DNA from: Nemertoderma westbladi
Taxonomy: Eukaryota; Xenacoelomorpha; Nemertodermatida; Nemertodermatidae
Reading direction: 5' to 3'
Assembly (NCBI GenBank): GCA_032718475.1
Contig: JAUCBJ010003317.1
Coordinates: 1 to 64,000 of the forward strand
Length of the DNA: 64,000 nucleotides
Positions 1-11,324 of the stretch are shown in pieces (position 1 is the first letter of the stretch; each line of letters begins with the position of its first letter). Position numbers and translations under genes: made by a program. The notes under the pieces were generated by a model. It ran no database searches. It was not told where the DNA came from and saw nothing but the letters and a program-made list of their open reading frames with translations.

Positions 1-140
1 TTTTTGTTAAAACACGTGGAAACGGTCGAAATTGCGGGTTTAAGTAAGCCGGGGAAGCCAATTTTGAAAATCGTCTGTGATTGGCTGCTACATATTTGAC
101 GTCACTATGCAGTGCTCTGATAATTTCTTATATTGGTTTC
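1..140 (+). repeat. Left arm of a ~140 bp inverted repeat
   Basis: Positions 1-140 match the reverse complement of about 3540-3680 with only scattered differences. Both arms share the run TGGCTGCTACATATTTGACG. The arm may continue left of the window. Arms of this kind, 3.4 kb apart, fit the terminal inverted repeats of a non-autonomous DNA transposon, or two opposed copies of a short repeat. No transposase is visible between them. The target-site duplication cannot be tested because the left edge is cut. Confidence 0.6.
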
Positions 141-1234
141 TATGGAGGGTGATTTTAGATCGATTTAAATACACATTTAATTAACATCATTTGATACGTG
201 GCTTATATCAATTGAAAGCGGAGAGTCTTGCACGTCTTTTAACACTACAATCACTTAAATTCATGATCATGATCATGAACATTTATGAAATACTGTTTGC
301 AATTTTGCAAACTTGGTAGATTGCCTGATCCCGTATGCAACCGTATGCTGACCCCTCAGCACTAGCCACCTATTGCATTGCAGTATCGGAGTAGGCCTAT
401 TGCTGTATACCTACCGCTGTACCACTCTTACGCTACCGCTGACCGTTACATATTTCAACTTAATGAACTTAAGCTGCAATACAGCAATACTCCGATATTA
501 CAATACATTTTTTTTTTTAATCAGACAAATTATTAATCAATTTTTATTCCATTACTAAATTATAAAATCAGGCGAAGCACAAATGATCACAAATTAATTA
601 TAAAGTAGAATAATTAAGATTGAAGTACAGGTTAACAATAAATATTTACAATAAAGAAACAGATATGTAATCAGTACATATCTGGGTCAACACGTTGTGG
701 GGTCTTCGAGCAGCACGTGTTCAAATGTTCAATGACTGAGCAGCGACTAATTAACAAATTTATGAGAGATTCATTGACCAGCTACCGACAGACCAATATT
801 GTGACATATATTTTAGTTTAATGTTTGATTCAATTAGAGGCACAAATTAAAAAGGCTACAAATATATAGGGGTGAAGAATTAAATTAGTCACCCATTAGG
901 CCTAAAAGGTAGCCAAATATAAGTTGCAATCTATATAAATTTTTAAATTCAGTAGTGTGCGTGTGTTGTGTATTGATTCCGTAGATTTCATGTTGAAATA
1001 GCGTTCATTAATTTAATTTCTATTTAATTATTCAGGCATACTAATACACACATTAAATTAGTTCGCGTGTGTTAAGTGTGTAAGATTTGATTGTTTCGTC
1101 ACGAAACCATTAGGGCACAGAAACTGACGGATTCTTCGCGAATTTCGCAAACGTCGCAAACTTCGGGAATTTGTTCTACAATTTTGACTCCTTAAGCAAA
1201 AGGGTCCCGAATGAGTTTTTTAACCTTTATTTTT
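141..1234. other. No recognisable gene
   Basis: AT-rich sequence with short poly-A/T runs. The open frames are short and show no family resemblance, so I see no supported feature here. Confidence 0.5.
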
Positions 1235-1530
1235 TGTGATTTTGAGTGCTTTTTTTATATTAGTGAATATTCTAGAACCTTAGTAGATTTTTAATGGTAT
1301 ATAGCTAGTATTTTTTACTAGCTAGTAATTTTTGGAAATTATTTTGGTCATTAATATATTCTTCAACAGTTTAACCTGAAATATCATGGACTTTCACATT
1401 TTTTATAATTTCAAAAAATACTAGCTAGCAAAAAAACACTAGCTATCATAAAAAACATATCTACTAATGTTGTAGAACTTTCACCAATACCAAAAAAATT
1501 AAAAAACTCTAAAAAAGGATTGGTGAAAAA
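1235..1530. repeat. Imperfect ~295 bp palindrome (MITE-like)
   Basis: The two halves are approximate reverse complements around position ~1370. The left half carries ATAGCTAGTATTTTTTACTA and the right half carries the matching AAAAAATACTAGCTAGC. Flanking words TTAGTAGAT/ATCTACTAA and TTCTAGAACC/GTTGTAGAAC also pair. The arms are diverged and AT-rich. It may be an old fold-back element; no target duplication was identified. Confidence 0.45.
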
Positions 1531-1587
1531 TGGCTGGGGTGTCGACAGGGCGAAGTAGGGACCGTGTTGCTTAACCCCTTAGAGCCT

Positions 1588-1642
1588 ATGACGTCCACTG
1601 CACGTCACCATGGACAGCACGAAGACGTGCAGTGGACGTCAT
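1588..1642. repeat. Perfect 19 bp inverted repeat with 17 bp loop
   Basis: ATGACGTCCACTGCACGTC (1588-1606) is the exact reverse complement of 1624-1642. The left arm is preceded by TTAACCCCTTAGAGCC (1571 on), which resembles the end of a piggyBac-type element next to a TTAA target. No matching right end was found, so the class is uncertain. Confidence 0.55.
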
Positions 1643-1811
1643 GCTGGAATACATGTTTTATTGGAAGGCTCTTGGAGTAGGTATACTGGTGGATAGTATT
1701 AATGACATTTATTGCTCTTCGTGGCAAAAAATCCATTCTGTACTGTAGATAGGCTGTATTGTAGACTGTATTATTAGTGTTAGGTATATGGCGTAATGCC
1801 AACCACAGTAC

Positions 1812-2335
1812 AGTAGTTCAGACTGACAGAGAGACCGACAGACAGACAGACTAGATTTATGTAAACGTGTAAACTGACATCAGAAATGAAATCAGCAACC
1901 CTTAAAACCCCCATAGCGAGAATGTTAGTTAATTTGAATTATCTTTTATGTTTTGACAGACTGACTGACAGAATGACCGACAGACAGACAGACTAGATTT
2001 TTTTAAACGTGAAAACTGACATCTGAAATAAAATTAGCACCCATTAAAACCCCCATAACGAGAATGTTAGTTAGTTTGTATTCTTTTTTAAGTTTTGACA
2101 GACTGACTGACTGACAGAAAGACCGACAAACAGACAGTCTAGATTTATGTAAACCTGAAAACTGACATCAGAAATGAAATCAGCACCCCTTAAAACCCCC
2201 ATAGCGAGAATGTTAGTTAATTTGAATTCTCTTTTATGTTTTGACAGACTGACTAGATTTATGTAAACGTGAAAACTGACATCAGAAATGTAATCAGCAC
2301 TCCTTAAAACCCCCATAGAGAGAATGTTAGCGACA
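1812..2335. repeat. Tandem repeat, ~115-145 bp unit, about four copies
   Basis: Each unit has a GACAGACTGACTGACAGA stretch, an AACGTGAAAACTGACATC-like stretch, and ends with CCCCCATAGCGAGAATGTTAG. The last block recurs near 1907, 2049, 2196 and 2310. Short open frames across it are by-products of the repeat. Confidence 0.75.
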
Positions 2336-3199
2336 AGTTTTAATTATTAACCATATTTCGTAAGATATATTTTAAAACATTTATTTATTAATAATGCAAT
2401 AACTGAATAACCAGATAACGGAACGACAAACCGAATTGAAACTTTTAATTACTAATAATAATTGTGGTGAGAGGTGATGGAAATCAAGGATATATGTTGT
2501 TATGTTATGGAGCACGCGTTGGTAGGCACAGGCAATGAATTGATGTCTGTTGAGATGTATTGAAGGAGCACTATTCCTTCTTTAGTAATAATATTAATGT
2601 CAATGAATAACTGATACCTAAACACACACACACCCCCCCGTCAGCCAGTTCTATGGAGAGTGAGTGAATGGATAGGGAATTAATGCTATCCTACCAGCAT
2701 AGCAGCAGTCTGCCTCTAACAGGCCAGGACATTCTCAGCGTTGCTAAGACACGGGAAGGAATTACTCCGTATTGACTGTCATTAGGCGGTTAGAGCCTGC
2801 GTGTGAATTAATTGATAAAAATGCAATTTTAATTGTAAATCAATAAATAACTATAAAACTTGACATTAATCTCGAGTATAAAGTAAAGACTTTGATAGAA
2901 TGGGACACGGCGAATCTACCCATGTTAATTTTATACCAGATGGGATAAATGTTACCCCCCTAAATAATTAATTACCGATAGAAGAATCGAAATAATTCGA
3001 TTCAACCATACAATTTAGCTGAAGATATAAATTAAGATTATGGCTTCCGACATTTATGGCTTCCGACACACACACTGACACACACAGTGACACACACACA
3101 CAACACACAGACTTTTGAAAAACGGCCATAGTATAATTATATCAGTTCGCTGATGGCTCGCCATACGTGTCTCGCCCCACACCCCGAATCCCCGCCCCA
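2336..3199. other. No recognisable gene
   Basis: AT-rich sequence with a short (CA)n stretch near 3066-3110. No coding family or transposon end was recognised. Confidence 0.5.
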
Positions 3200-3530
3200 T
3201 CCCCAAACCCGAGGCCCCGCCACGGCCTCCTACCACCCCGGAGGCACAGAGAGGTCGCCCGAAGGAGACCAAACTGCAGCCGCCGCCTCACCGCACCCAA
3301 AACCTCTCCCAAACCCCGCTGTCTCATCCCGACCCTCTTAGAGCATAGGGTCTCCGCAAGGTGCCGGATGAATACAGCCGCCTCCGCACCCCACACACCG
3401 TCGGTGGAACACACCAACTGGGTGAAGTGCATCCTGCGGGATTCGCAGGCCTCCTGGTAGTGGGTCCGCTTGACCCGCTCCCTCTGGGCGAGTAAGGTCT
3501 CCGTTGAGGCGTTGGAGCGAACATAGGAAG
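3200..3530 (-). pseudogene. Retroelement ORF C-terminal remnant (minus strand)
   Basis: On the minus strand this GC-rich island encodes a segment passing through THYQEACESRRM, FTQLVCSTDGVWG, RHLAETLCSKRVG and LLRATSLCLRGGRR. This order resembles the C-terminal tail of an invertebrate retroelement protein family: a stretch of the form R-Y-x-x-R-I-x-E-V-E-x-x-x-F-T-P-L-V, then a conserved G, then H-L-A-x-x-x-x-x-K-R, and finally LLRsa-x-C-xRG. A related upstream part of such a protein lies at 38955-39475. Nothing upstream (RT) is present, so it is a fragment. Overlapping plus-strand frames are open only because the segment is GC-rich. Confidence 0.45.
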
Positions 3531-3539
3531 TGGCGTCGA

Positions 3540-3680
3540 GATTTAATATAAGAAATTATCGGAGCACTGCGTAGTGACGTCAAATATGTAGCAGCCAATC
3601 ACAGCCGATTTTCAAAACTGGCTTACCGGGCTTTCTTAAGCCATTTCGACCGATTCCATGTGTTTTTCCACAAAATACAC
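3540..3680 (-). repeat. Right arm of the ~140 bp inverted repeat
   Basis: Reverse-complement partner of positions 1-140. The outermost part (3655-3680) is AT-rich and the inner part ends at AATTTCTTATAT in both arms. The sequence between the arms is a patchwork of satellite and retroelement remnants and shows no transposase. Confidence 0.6.
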
Positions 3681-4142
3681 CCCGCCACTCGATTTAGGGC
3701 ACATTGTTACCCCTTATTAGATTGTTTCTAGCCATATAATTTTTTCGCGCACCACCCAATTGCACAATCCCTTTTTGGGCCGTTGCGTTGTTTGCAGCAG
3801 TACAGTCAATTCTCCCGTCTAAAATACTATGCATTATTTGCTCATCCTCTGTTCCTTTCTCCTTAATCACCCACTCATACTCAATGAAATGATAATTAAA
3901 GGTCAATATAGGACTCACACTATATTACAATACTCAATATTATATCTGGGATTATTGCTCATCTCATGTTAATATATATTTGTTTTATATTGATAACATT
4001 CAATGGTGAACTTTTATTATAACATCACGCAATAGGAAAAAGCATTATATTCCGAAAAAAATTCAAAAATTTTTACTTACTTCTGCCTATAGGCCACTGA
4101 CCTTTTTAGTGAACATCGCTATAAATCTGAATGCAGTCCCAC
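3681..4142. other. No recognisable gene
   Basis: AT-rich spacer between the inverted-repeat arm and the minisatellite. No supported feature. Confidence 0.5.
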
Positions 4143-6055
4143 AATAAAGCCTTACTTACCACTTACACCACTCTACTGCATACAAGAAAGTCCTACCCCT
4201 ACACCCTACTGCATACAACCAAGTCTTACCCCTACACCCTACTGCATACAACCATGTCTTACCCCTTTCACCCTACTGCATAGAACAAAGTCTTACCCGC
4301 ACACCCTACTGCATACGACTAAGTCTTACCCCTACACCATACTGAATACAACCAAGTCTTCCCTACACCCTTCTTCAAACAACAAAGTCTTACCCCTACA
4401 CCCTACTGCATACAACAAAGTCTTACCCGCACACCCTACTGCATACGACTAAGTCTTACCCCTACACCATACTGCATACAACCAAGTCTTCCCACACCCT
4501 ACTTCAAACAACAAAGTCTTACCCATGCACACTACTGCATACAACAAAGTCTTACCCCTACACCCTACTGCAAACAACAAAGTCTTACCCCTACACCCTA
4601 CTGTATACAACAAAGTCATACCCCTACACCCTAATGCATACAACCAAGACTTACCCCCCTACACACTACTGCATACAACAAAGTCTTACCCCTACACCCT
4701 ACTGCAAACAACAAAGTCTTACCCCTACACCCTACTGCATACAACCAAGACTTACCCACTACACACTCTGCATACAACCAAGTCTTACCCCTACACCCTA
4801 CTACATACAACAATGTCGTACCCCTTAACCCTACTGCGTACAACAAAGTCTTACCCGCGCTCCCTACTGCATACGACTAAGTCTTTCCCCTACACCATAC
4901 TGCATACAACCAAGTCTTCCCTACACCCTACTGCAAACAATAATGTCTTACCCCTACACCCTACTTCAAATACGCCCCTACACACTACTGCATACAACAA
5001 AGTCTTACCCCTACACCCTACTGCATACAACCAAGACTTACCCACTACACACTACTGCATACAACAAAGTCTTACCCCAACACCCCACTGCAAACAACAA
5101 AATCTTACCTCTACACCCTACTGCATACAACAAAGTCTTACCCCTACACCCTACCAAAGTCTTAGTCCTACACCCTACTGCAAACAACAAAGTCTTACCC
5201 CCACACCCTACTGCATACAACAAAGTCTTACCCCTACACCCAACTACATACAACCAAGCCCTATCCTCTATACCCTTCTGTATTCAACTAAACTTTACCC
5301 CCTACACTCTACTGCATACAATCAAGCCTTACCCTTTAGACCCTACTGCATACAACAAAGTCTTACACCCTACACCCTACTTCATACAACCAAGTCTTAT
5401 GCCCTACACTATACAGCATACAACCAAGTCTTAAGCCCTACATCCCACTGCATTCAACCGAGACGTTTCCCCTACTCTATACTGCATAAAACCAAGTCTT
5501 GCCGCTATCCTACACCCTACTGCATACAACCAAACCTTACCACTTAGACCTACTGATACAACCAAGCCATCATCCCCTACACTATACTGCATACAACCAA
5601 GCCTTACCCCTATACCATACTACATACAATTACGACTTATTCCCTACGCCCGAATACAACCAAGTCTTACCCTCTACACCCTACTGAATACAACCAAGCA
5701 TTACCCCATACACCCTACTGCATACAACCAAGCCTAATCCACAAATACAACATAATGCATACAACCAAGCCTAATCCACAAATACACCCTACTGCATACA
5801 ACCCTAATGCATGCAGCCATGCCTTACCCCATACACCCTACTGCATACAACCAAGCCTTACCCCATACACCCTACTGCATACAAACAAGCCTTACACCCT
5901 ACACCCTACTGCATACAACCAAGCCTATTCCATAAATACAACCCCCTGCATACAACCAAGCCTATTCCATAAATAAAACCTCCTGCATACAACCAAGCCT
6001 ATTCCATAAATACAACCTCCTGCATACAACCCTACTGCATACAACCAAACCTGAC
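4143..6055 (+). repeat. ~34 bp minisatellite, roughly 50 or more units
   Basis: The basic unit reads approximately CCCTACTGCATACAACAAAG followed by TCTTACCCCTACA. It is repeated with substitutions and small indels from just after 4140 to about 6050. Variants (ACCAAG for ACAAAG, TTCAAA for TGCATA) and higher-order duplications are visible, and the 3' third is more degenerate. The plus-strand 340-codon open frame across it is a consequence of the repeat. It lies immediately before the splice acceptor of the TRPM exon, so it is probably intronic. Confidence 0.9.
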
Positions 6056-6104
6056 CACAATTTTGTTTGCGATAATTATTCTACTAAGACAATACAAATT
6101 TATT

Positions 6105-6118
6105 ATTATTTATTTCAG
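6105..6118 (+). promoter_or_regulatory. Predicted 3' splice site before the TRPM exon
   Basis: A T-rich run ending in TTTATTTCAG (6109-6118) is followed by a frame open without a stop into the channel ORF. The residues it adds (through DEICCCG) fit the Cys-rich segment found before the first homology block in TRPM proteins. This supports an exon starting at 6119 rather than translation from an internal codon near 6173, where no ATG is present. Confidence 0.7.
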
Positions 6119-9100
6119 AGGGATACTGTACTTGAAACCGAGGATAATGCAGATGAGATATGCTGTTGCGGATTGGAAAAATCGGAACACAAAGATCACA
6201 TTGAAAGTCCATCCTCGGGAAAGGCATGGAATTATAAAACTTGTACGAAAGCTTCCCCGACTGATGCTTATGGAGAGATACAACTAGAATGTTGTTCAAT
6301 ACCTACGAAATATGTTCGGTGTAGTGTAGATTCTGATATCAAATGCATTGTTTCACTTTTTAGGAACTATTGGCAGATGGTTCCTCCTTCACTTATAATA
6401 TCTGTCTATGGAAACAATATTAAACAAAGCATTCAACGGGGGACTATTCGAAGAATTTTTCAGAAAATGTTGATGAAAGTGGGTCAGATGAATGGAGCTT
6501 GGATTATGGATCATGGTTTGAATACAGGTATTGCAAGATTAGTTGGTGATGCTGTTCAACAGAATCTGAGTGATTCAGAAGATTTGGTTCTCATTGGAGT
6601 GAGTTCATGGGGTGCAGTTGCTAATAGAGAGTCTTCGTTATTGAAAAATGATGAAAACGATGAAATTGAACAACCAAATATCTATAAATCAAAATTTAAT
6701 CCTGAGAAGGTTATGAATGAAACAGTATGTGAGACATTAGAGCCAAATCATACGCACTACTTGTTGGTAGATGATGGCACAACTGGTAAAGTTGGTTCTC
6801 AATTCCAAATTTGGTCAGATGTGATGACTGCAATAGAGAATGAAGGTGATTTTGGTCCAGATGGAAAGCAAAGGAAGATACCTCGTATGTCCATCTTATT
6901 CGAAGGAGATAGATCTTCATTGAATAATATCCACTTAGCTCTCATGAATGACACATCAATAATAGTTATGTCTGATTCTGGAGGGTTGGCAGGTTTACTT
7001 TGTTGGCTTTATGATAGAAGACATGAAATAATAGGCTCAAAGAGACGTACACCAGAAAATATTTTGCATTCTGGTATTGGTAGTGAAATTGTAAAGCAAA
7101 TTGAAGATCTTTGGGGAAATGAAGATATAGACAAGACAGTTCGAATTCTCTATGAATGTCTTAGGAATCATCATTTGATTACAATAATAAATAAATTGAC
7201 AACAAACATTGAAACTGTCATTTTGACATCTCTTTTACGAATGTATGATAAACAAAAGTCAGTGCAGATCATACTCTGCATGGACTGGAATCGACCAGAT
7301 TTGGCCAAAAGTCATATATTTGATGGTGAAACAAAGTTTAAAGGTTCAGAATTACACACATATATGTACAATGCCTTGGTAAATGATCAAACAGATTTTG
7401 TAGATATATTCATGGATAATGGTCTAAATTTAAAGGAATTTCTAACAGTAGGAACATTGACATCTTTATATAATGACCTTCCAAATGGTTCTGTTATAAA
7501 TAGTATATTGGATCACTATAAACATGATGGAAGATATACCTTACGAAATGTTGGTAGTGCAATCGAATATTTGATTGGCCATGAGATTTTGTATAGATCT
7601 ATTTACAAGAGAGACGATCGATACAATTGCGATAAAGGGAAGTCTAAAATTCAACGAAGTACCTCAACAATACCTAAGAGTGATAGTGGGAAAATTGTAA
7701 TTGATGAGGATGATGTGAGAGTTACTTTAGTGGGTAGGGGTAAGAAACATATCTCATTTGATGATGAGTCTGAAACTGATGAAGGTGATAATGAACGGGA
7801 AACTAAGTGCTTGTCTAATGTATTTGAGGAACCTGCAAGGGAGCTTTTAATATTTTGTGTCTTGCTTTGTCGTGAAGAAATGTCAGAATATTTCTGGAAT
7901 GAAGGAAAGTTCTCTTGTGCTGCTGCCATTTTGTCATGCAAATTAGCAAAATCTGTTTCAACAACCCACTGCATACAAGATATGAAGCAAGTTGCAGCAT
8001 ATTTAGATTTATCCAATTACTTTGAGCAAAGAGCTATTGGGGTTATTAATGAGTGCTTTATTGATAGTAGTCTAAATTCGATGTGTATGCTATGTGTTGA
8101 ACTACCTCTTTTTGGGAAATCAACAATCCTTGAATTAGCTCAAGCAGGCAATTGTCGGCAATTTATGTCACACTCAGCCTGCCAGTCTTTTCTGTCAAGT
8201 TTATGGTATGGGGAGATGTCACAAAACACATCCATTTTCACAATAGGCACATTAATGTTCACACCATTTATAGTTCCTCTCTTTATCGAATTTTATGGTG
8301 ATAAAAAACATATCTTACTAGAGATTCATAAGGAAACGGTTGAAAATGAAGGCAGTATTTCCAGAGTTTTAGCTCAATCACGATCCTACTTTCGTAATAA
8401 ACACGTGGAACCATTAACTTTGGAAGAATTTAACCGATTCTATAAAGCTCCTCTATCTTATGGAACGAAAATGTACCAATTCGCCAGAGCACCACTTGTT
8501 GTATGCCTTGCCAATGTTAGCTTTTTTATGGTTTATTTATTGCTGTTCAGTTACATTGTCCGAATGAAGTTGCATGATGATGATGGTGGTGATTTAACAT
8601 CTTGGCAGGAAATATTTCTCATGATTTGGACTATTACTCTTGGCATAGAAGAATGTCGTCAGGTTTACGATAATAATGTACCTTCCTGGAGAAACAAACT
8701 TCTCGCCTATTTTAGTGATATTTGGAACAAATTAGATTTTTCAGGCTTTGTATTTATCACACTTGGTTTTATATTTAGACTTGCAGGAGGTCATACATTC
8801 ACAGCAAAAGTTCTTTACTCTATTGCTCTGTGGTTATTTTATACTCGCTTATTGCACGTGGCCTCTCTTAGCCGCTCTCTTGGACCGAAACTTGTTATGA
8901 TACAAAAAATGTTCAAAGATTTGATGTTTTTTGTAATCATAATAGGAATCTACTCACTGGCATTTGGAGTTATTGCTCAGAGTATTATGTTTCCAAATGA
9001 TCTGAGACCATCTTATGATATTTTTAAGGGTATAATATTTCACTCATACTTTCATATATATGGTGAATTATTCCTTGAAGAGTATCAGTCCGAAAATGAT

Positions 9101-10177
9101 TGTGAATCTGACCCAATAAAAATATCGGAGGGGTCTGTGCCATGTGCTGTAGAAAGTGAGTGGTCAATAATATTTCTTGCAGGGTATTTACTCTTTAGTA
9201 ATGTGTTGCTATTGAATCTGCTTATTGCGATGTTTAGTTCCACATACGAGCAAGTTCAACAAAATACAGATGAATATTGGTTTTTTCAAAGATATGCTCT
9301 AATGGAAGAATACTATTCTAAACCACTCTTACCTCCACCACTTGTTATGTTTTCATTATTACTCAGATTATTAGGTGTCCATTCTAGAAGAGAAATTAGA
9401 ATACTTCCGCCATCTGGTGAACTACAGAAAATATGTCTGTGGGAAGAGATTCGAGCAAATAATTATATTGTTCGAGAAGGTAAGGAAAGCAAGTTACCTC
9501 TTGAAAAAGTAATCGAGGGTGCAGAGGCAAAAGTTGAAAACATTAATGCCAGTCTCTTTGACATCAAGTCAAACATGTACCAGAAAATGGAGAGCTTGAA
9601 GAGGAATTTTGATTTTGAATTCAACAACTTTACCGAAAGTCAACAGAGTATCCTGAATTTCGTTCAGCATGGTGATAAGAAGATAGGCGAAATGGATGAT
9701 GTTGCAGAAAATATGGAAAAATCCATGCTCCATCAATTAGAAGATGTCAAAGAAATGCTTAATAAAGAAAGTAATGAATCTAAAAGAACTGCAAGTTCGA
9801 TGGCTGCTTCTAATAAACAAGGCATTGCGATAATGAAAGAAGCATTTGAAGCTGTTGAAAAATTGAATAGAGTCGTTAACAAGCAACTCAATGTCTTAGA
9901 AGGTCAAGTAGTACAATGTGGTGATAAAGTTGTTGATATATCTGATCAACTATCGACAAGAATAGAGAAAACAGAATCGAATATTCTCGATGTGACTGAT
10001 AAAATAAGGGAAATACCTGAGGAACTCGAGTCGGTAATTAATAGGAAACTTATTGAACAACAAGAAAAGGAAAGATTGGAAAGACGTATGAGGGAGGAAG
10101 ATCACGAGAATCGAATCGAGAAACTGGAAGTTAGTGTTAACGAATTCCGTGAAGAATGTCTGAAACGTTTGGGATAA
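6119..10177 (+). CDS. TRPM: TRPM-family cation channel, large 3' terminal exon
   Basis: Encodes about 1350 residues of a melastatin-type TRP channel, a tetrameric plasma-membrane cation channel. Landmarks in order: Cys-rich start (DEICCCG); SPTDAYGEIQ opening the cytosolic melastatin homology region with GAWIMDHGLNTGIARLVGDA and LVDDGTTGKVG (about 6258-7500); S1 near 8500-8560, S2 near 8610-8665, S3 8716-8790, S4 8800-8910, S5 8915-8985; pore loop with YGELFLEE (about 9055-9085) and flanking cysteines; S6 about 9165-9250; TRP helix with FQRYALMEEYYSKP; then a long coiled coil to the TGA-free C-terminus, ending in TAA at 10175-10177. No kinase or NUDT9 domain follows. The first exon(s) are not identified in the window. 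TRPM genes in animals are usually split by many introns, so a 4 kb uninterrupted exon suggests a retrocopy that gained a 5' exon, or lineage-specific intron loss. Subfamily is not assigned. Confidence 0.92.
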   Translation, partial: RDTVLETEDNADEICCCGLEKSEHKDHIESPSSGKAWNYKTCTKASPTDAYGEIQLECCSIPTKYVRCSVDSDIKCIVSLFRNYWQMVPPSLIISVYGNNIKQSIQRGTIRRIFQKMLMKVGQMNGAWIMDHGLNTGIARLVGDAVQQNLSDSEDLVLIGVSSWGAVANRESSLLKNDENDEIEQPNIYKSKFNPEKVMNETVCETLEPNHTHYLLVDDGTTGKVGSQFQIWSDVMTAIENEGDFGPDGKQRKIPRMSILFEGDRSSLNNIHLALMNDTSIIVMSDSGGLAGLLCWLYDRRHEIIGSKRRTPENILHSGIGSEIVKQIEDLWGNEDIDKTVRILYECLRNHHLITIINKLTTNIETVILTSLLRMYDKQKSVQIILCMDWNRPDLAKSHIFDGETKFKGSELHTYMYNALVNDQTDFVDIFMDNGLNLKEFLTVGTLTSLYNDLPNGSVINSILDHYKHDGRYTLRNVGSAIEYLIGHEILYRSIYKRDDRYNCDKGKSKIQRSTSTIPKSDSGKIVIDEDDVRVTLVGRGKKHISFDDESETDEGDNERETKCLSNVFEEPARELLIFCVLLCREEMSEYFWNEGKFSCAAAILSCKLAKSVSTTHCIQDMKQVAAYLDLSNYFEQRAIGVINECFIDSSLNSMCMLCVELPLFGKSTILELAQAGNCRQFMSHSACQSFLSSLWYGEMSQNTSIFTIGTLMFTPFIVPLFIEFYGDKKHILLEIHKETVENEGSISRVLAQSRSYFRNKHVEPLTLEEFNRFYKAPLSYGTKMYQFARAPLVVCLANVSFFMVYLLLFSYIVRMKLHDDDGGDLTSWQEIFLMIWTITLGIEECRQVYDNNVPSWRNKLLAYFSDIWNKLDFSGFVFITLGFIFRLAGGHTFTAKVLYSIALWLFYTRLLHVASLSRSLGPKLVMIQKMFKDLMFFVIIIGIYSLAFGVIAQSIMFPNDLRPSYDIFKGIIFHSYFHIYGELFLEEYQSENDCESDPIKISEGSVPCAVESEWSIIFLAGYLLFSNVLLLNLLIAMFSSTYEQVQQNTDEYWFFQRYALMEEYYSKPLLPPPLVMFSLLLRLLGVHSRREIRILPPSGELQKICLWEEIRANNYIVREGKESKLPLEKVIEGAEAKVENINASLFDIKSNMYQKMESLKRNFDFEFNNFTESQQSILNFVQHGDKKIGEMDDVAENMEKSMLHQLEDVKEMLNKESNESKRTASSMAASNKQGIAIMKEAFEAVEKLNRVVNKQLNVLEGQVVQCGDKVVDISDQLSTRIEKTESNILDVTDKIREIPEELESVINRKLIEQQEKERLERRMREEDHENRIEKLEVSVNEFREECLKRLG

Positions 10178-10309
10178 CATAGCAACCAAGATTTTTGATG
10201 GTTAATTAGTTATATATTTGTTGTTCAAGGACAATATTCTTTAATTAGTTGGATATTTTAATTAATGAAGACGGATTATGTTATTGATACCCTTTTAGGA
10301 TACCCTTCA

Positions 10310-10315
10310 AATAAA
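10310..10315 (+). terminator. Poly(A) signal AATAAA after TRPM
   Basis: A canonical AATAAA lies 133 bases after the TRPM stop codon in AT-rich 3' sequence. It is the first good signal downstream and probably ends the transcript. Confidence 0.55.
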
Positions 10316-11324
10316 CTTAGGCCCACCAACCAACCATTCTGCTTACAATATACTAACCGTCGTAAAACAGTTTATATTATATGTTAATGTAGCTTTAATG
10401 ATTTATTTAAACGATTTTTAATTAAAATTTTATATTTAATATCGTGAACAAAGAGTCAGAACAACACACCACAAAAAGTACGGTTTCGAGAAAAATATAT
10501 TGGATCCCGTCTCAAAATTTATTGCACAGATGTCTGGGTAGATGCAATGAGTATTTTTAAAATAGGGGGTGGCTATCACAATATAATTTTTGATGAAAAA
10601 TACTGTTTTTTTTTGTTTTATTTCAGAAAGGAAAATCATCACAAATTATGTAAATGAACATTACTCTTTTGATGTGTGGGTTGTATTGCCTCCGGGATAC
10701 TGTCAGAATTTGAACAAACCACACAATTTTTCTATGACTTGAGTTTGTGTTAGTGGTTTGTTTTACCTCTTTATTTTCCAAATATAATATTGTGTGGGTG
10801 GTACTGGTTCTCAGACAGTATTTTCTCAATAATTAGACCCCCATGCCCATATACGGCTCTAGAGTTTATAAAATAATGATGCATAGCACCATATTTTTTA
10901 TTTGTTTCATTGTTTGTGTTATTCTGGCTCTATGATGGCTCAATATGTAGAAAAGGATTTAAGTATGACTTATATTTTACGAAGCATGTTACTTTATGAG
11001 AGAGAAGATAGATGAAGATCAACAATGTGATTCTATTTATCTTGTATAACGCTTAATTATTGAGGTAATTAAAGAGTTCTTTATTAAGCCCCGTTTTAGA
11101 TTTCTGCAGCACACCTAGCTGGACATACTAGATAGCTGGGTTTAGATCCTTACCGCTGCCAGTGAGTGGCTGTTCATTACGTAAAACAAATTTGGGCATT
11201 TTTTGACCCCCACCCCCCAATATAATGTAGTAACTTAACGTAACCTGTGTATAATTTTATAGTCTAAACATATTTTAGATGGTAAAGACGCAATTGGCTA
11301 CTATTTTAGATAAAATAATTAAAT
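10316..11324. other. No recognisable gene
   Basis: AT-rich sequence downstream of the channel gene. The short open frames show no family resemblance. Confidence 0.5.

Noticed and set aside
3054-3598. Several overlapping plus- and minus-strand frames
   Set aside because: Only the minus frame with the retroelement tail pattern is supported; the rest are open because the segment is GC-rich.
4525-5547. 340-codon plus-strand open frame rich in HTTAYNKVLP-type repeats
   Set aside because: It is the translation of the ~34 bp minisatellite; other frames and the minus strand are open in the same way, so there is no evidence of coding.
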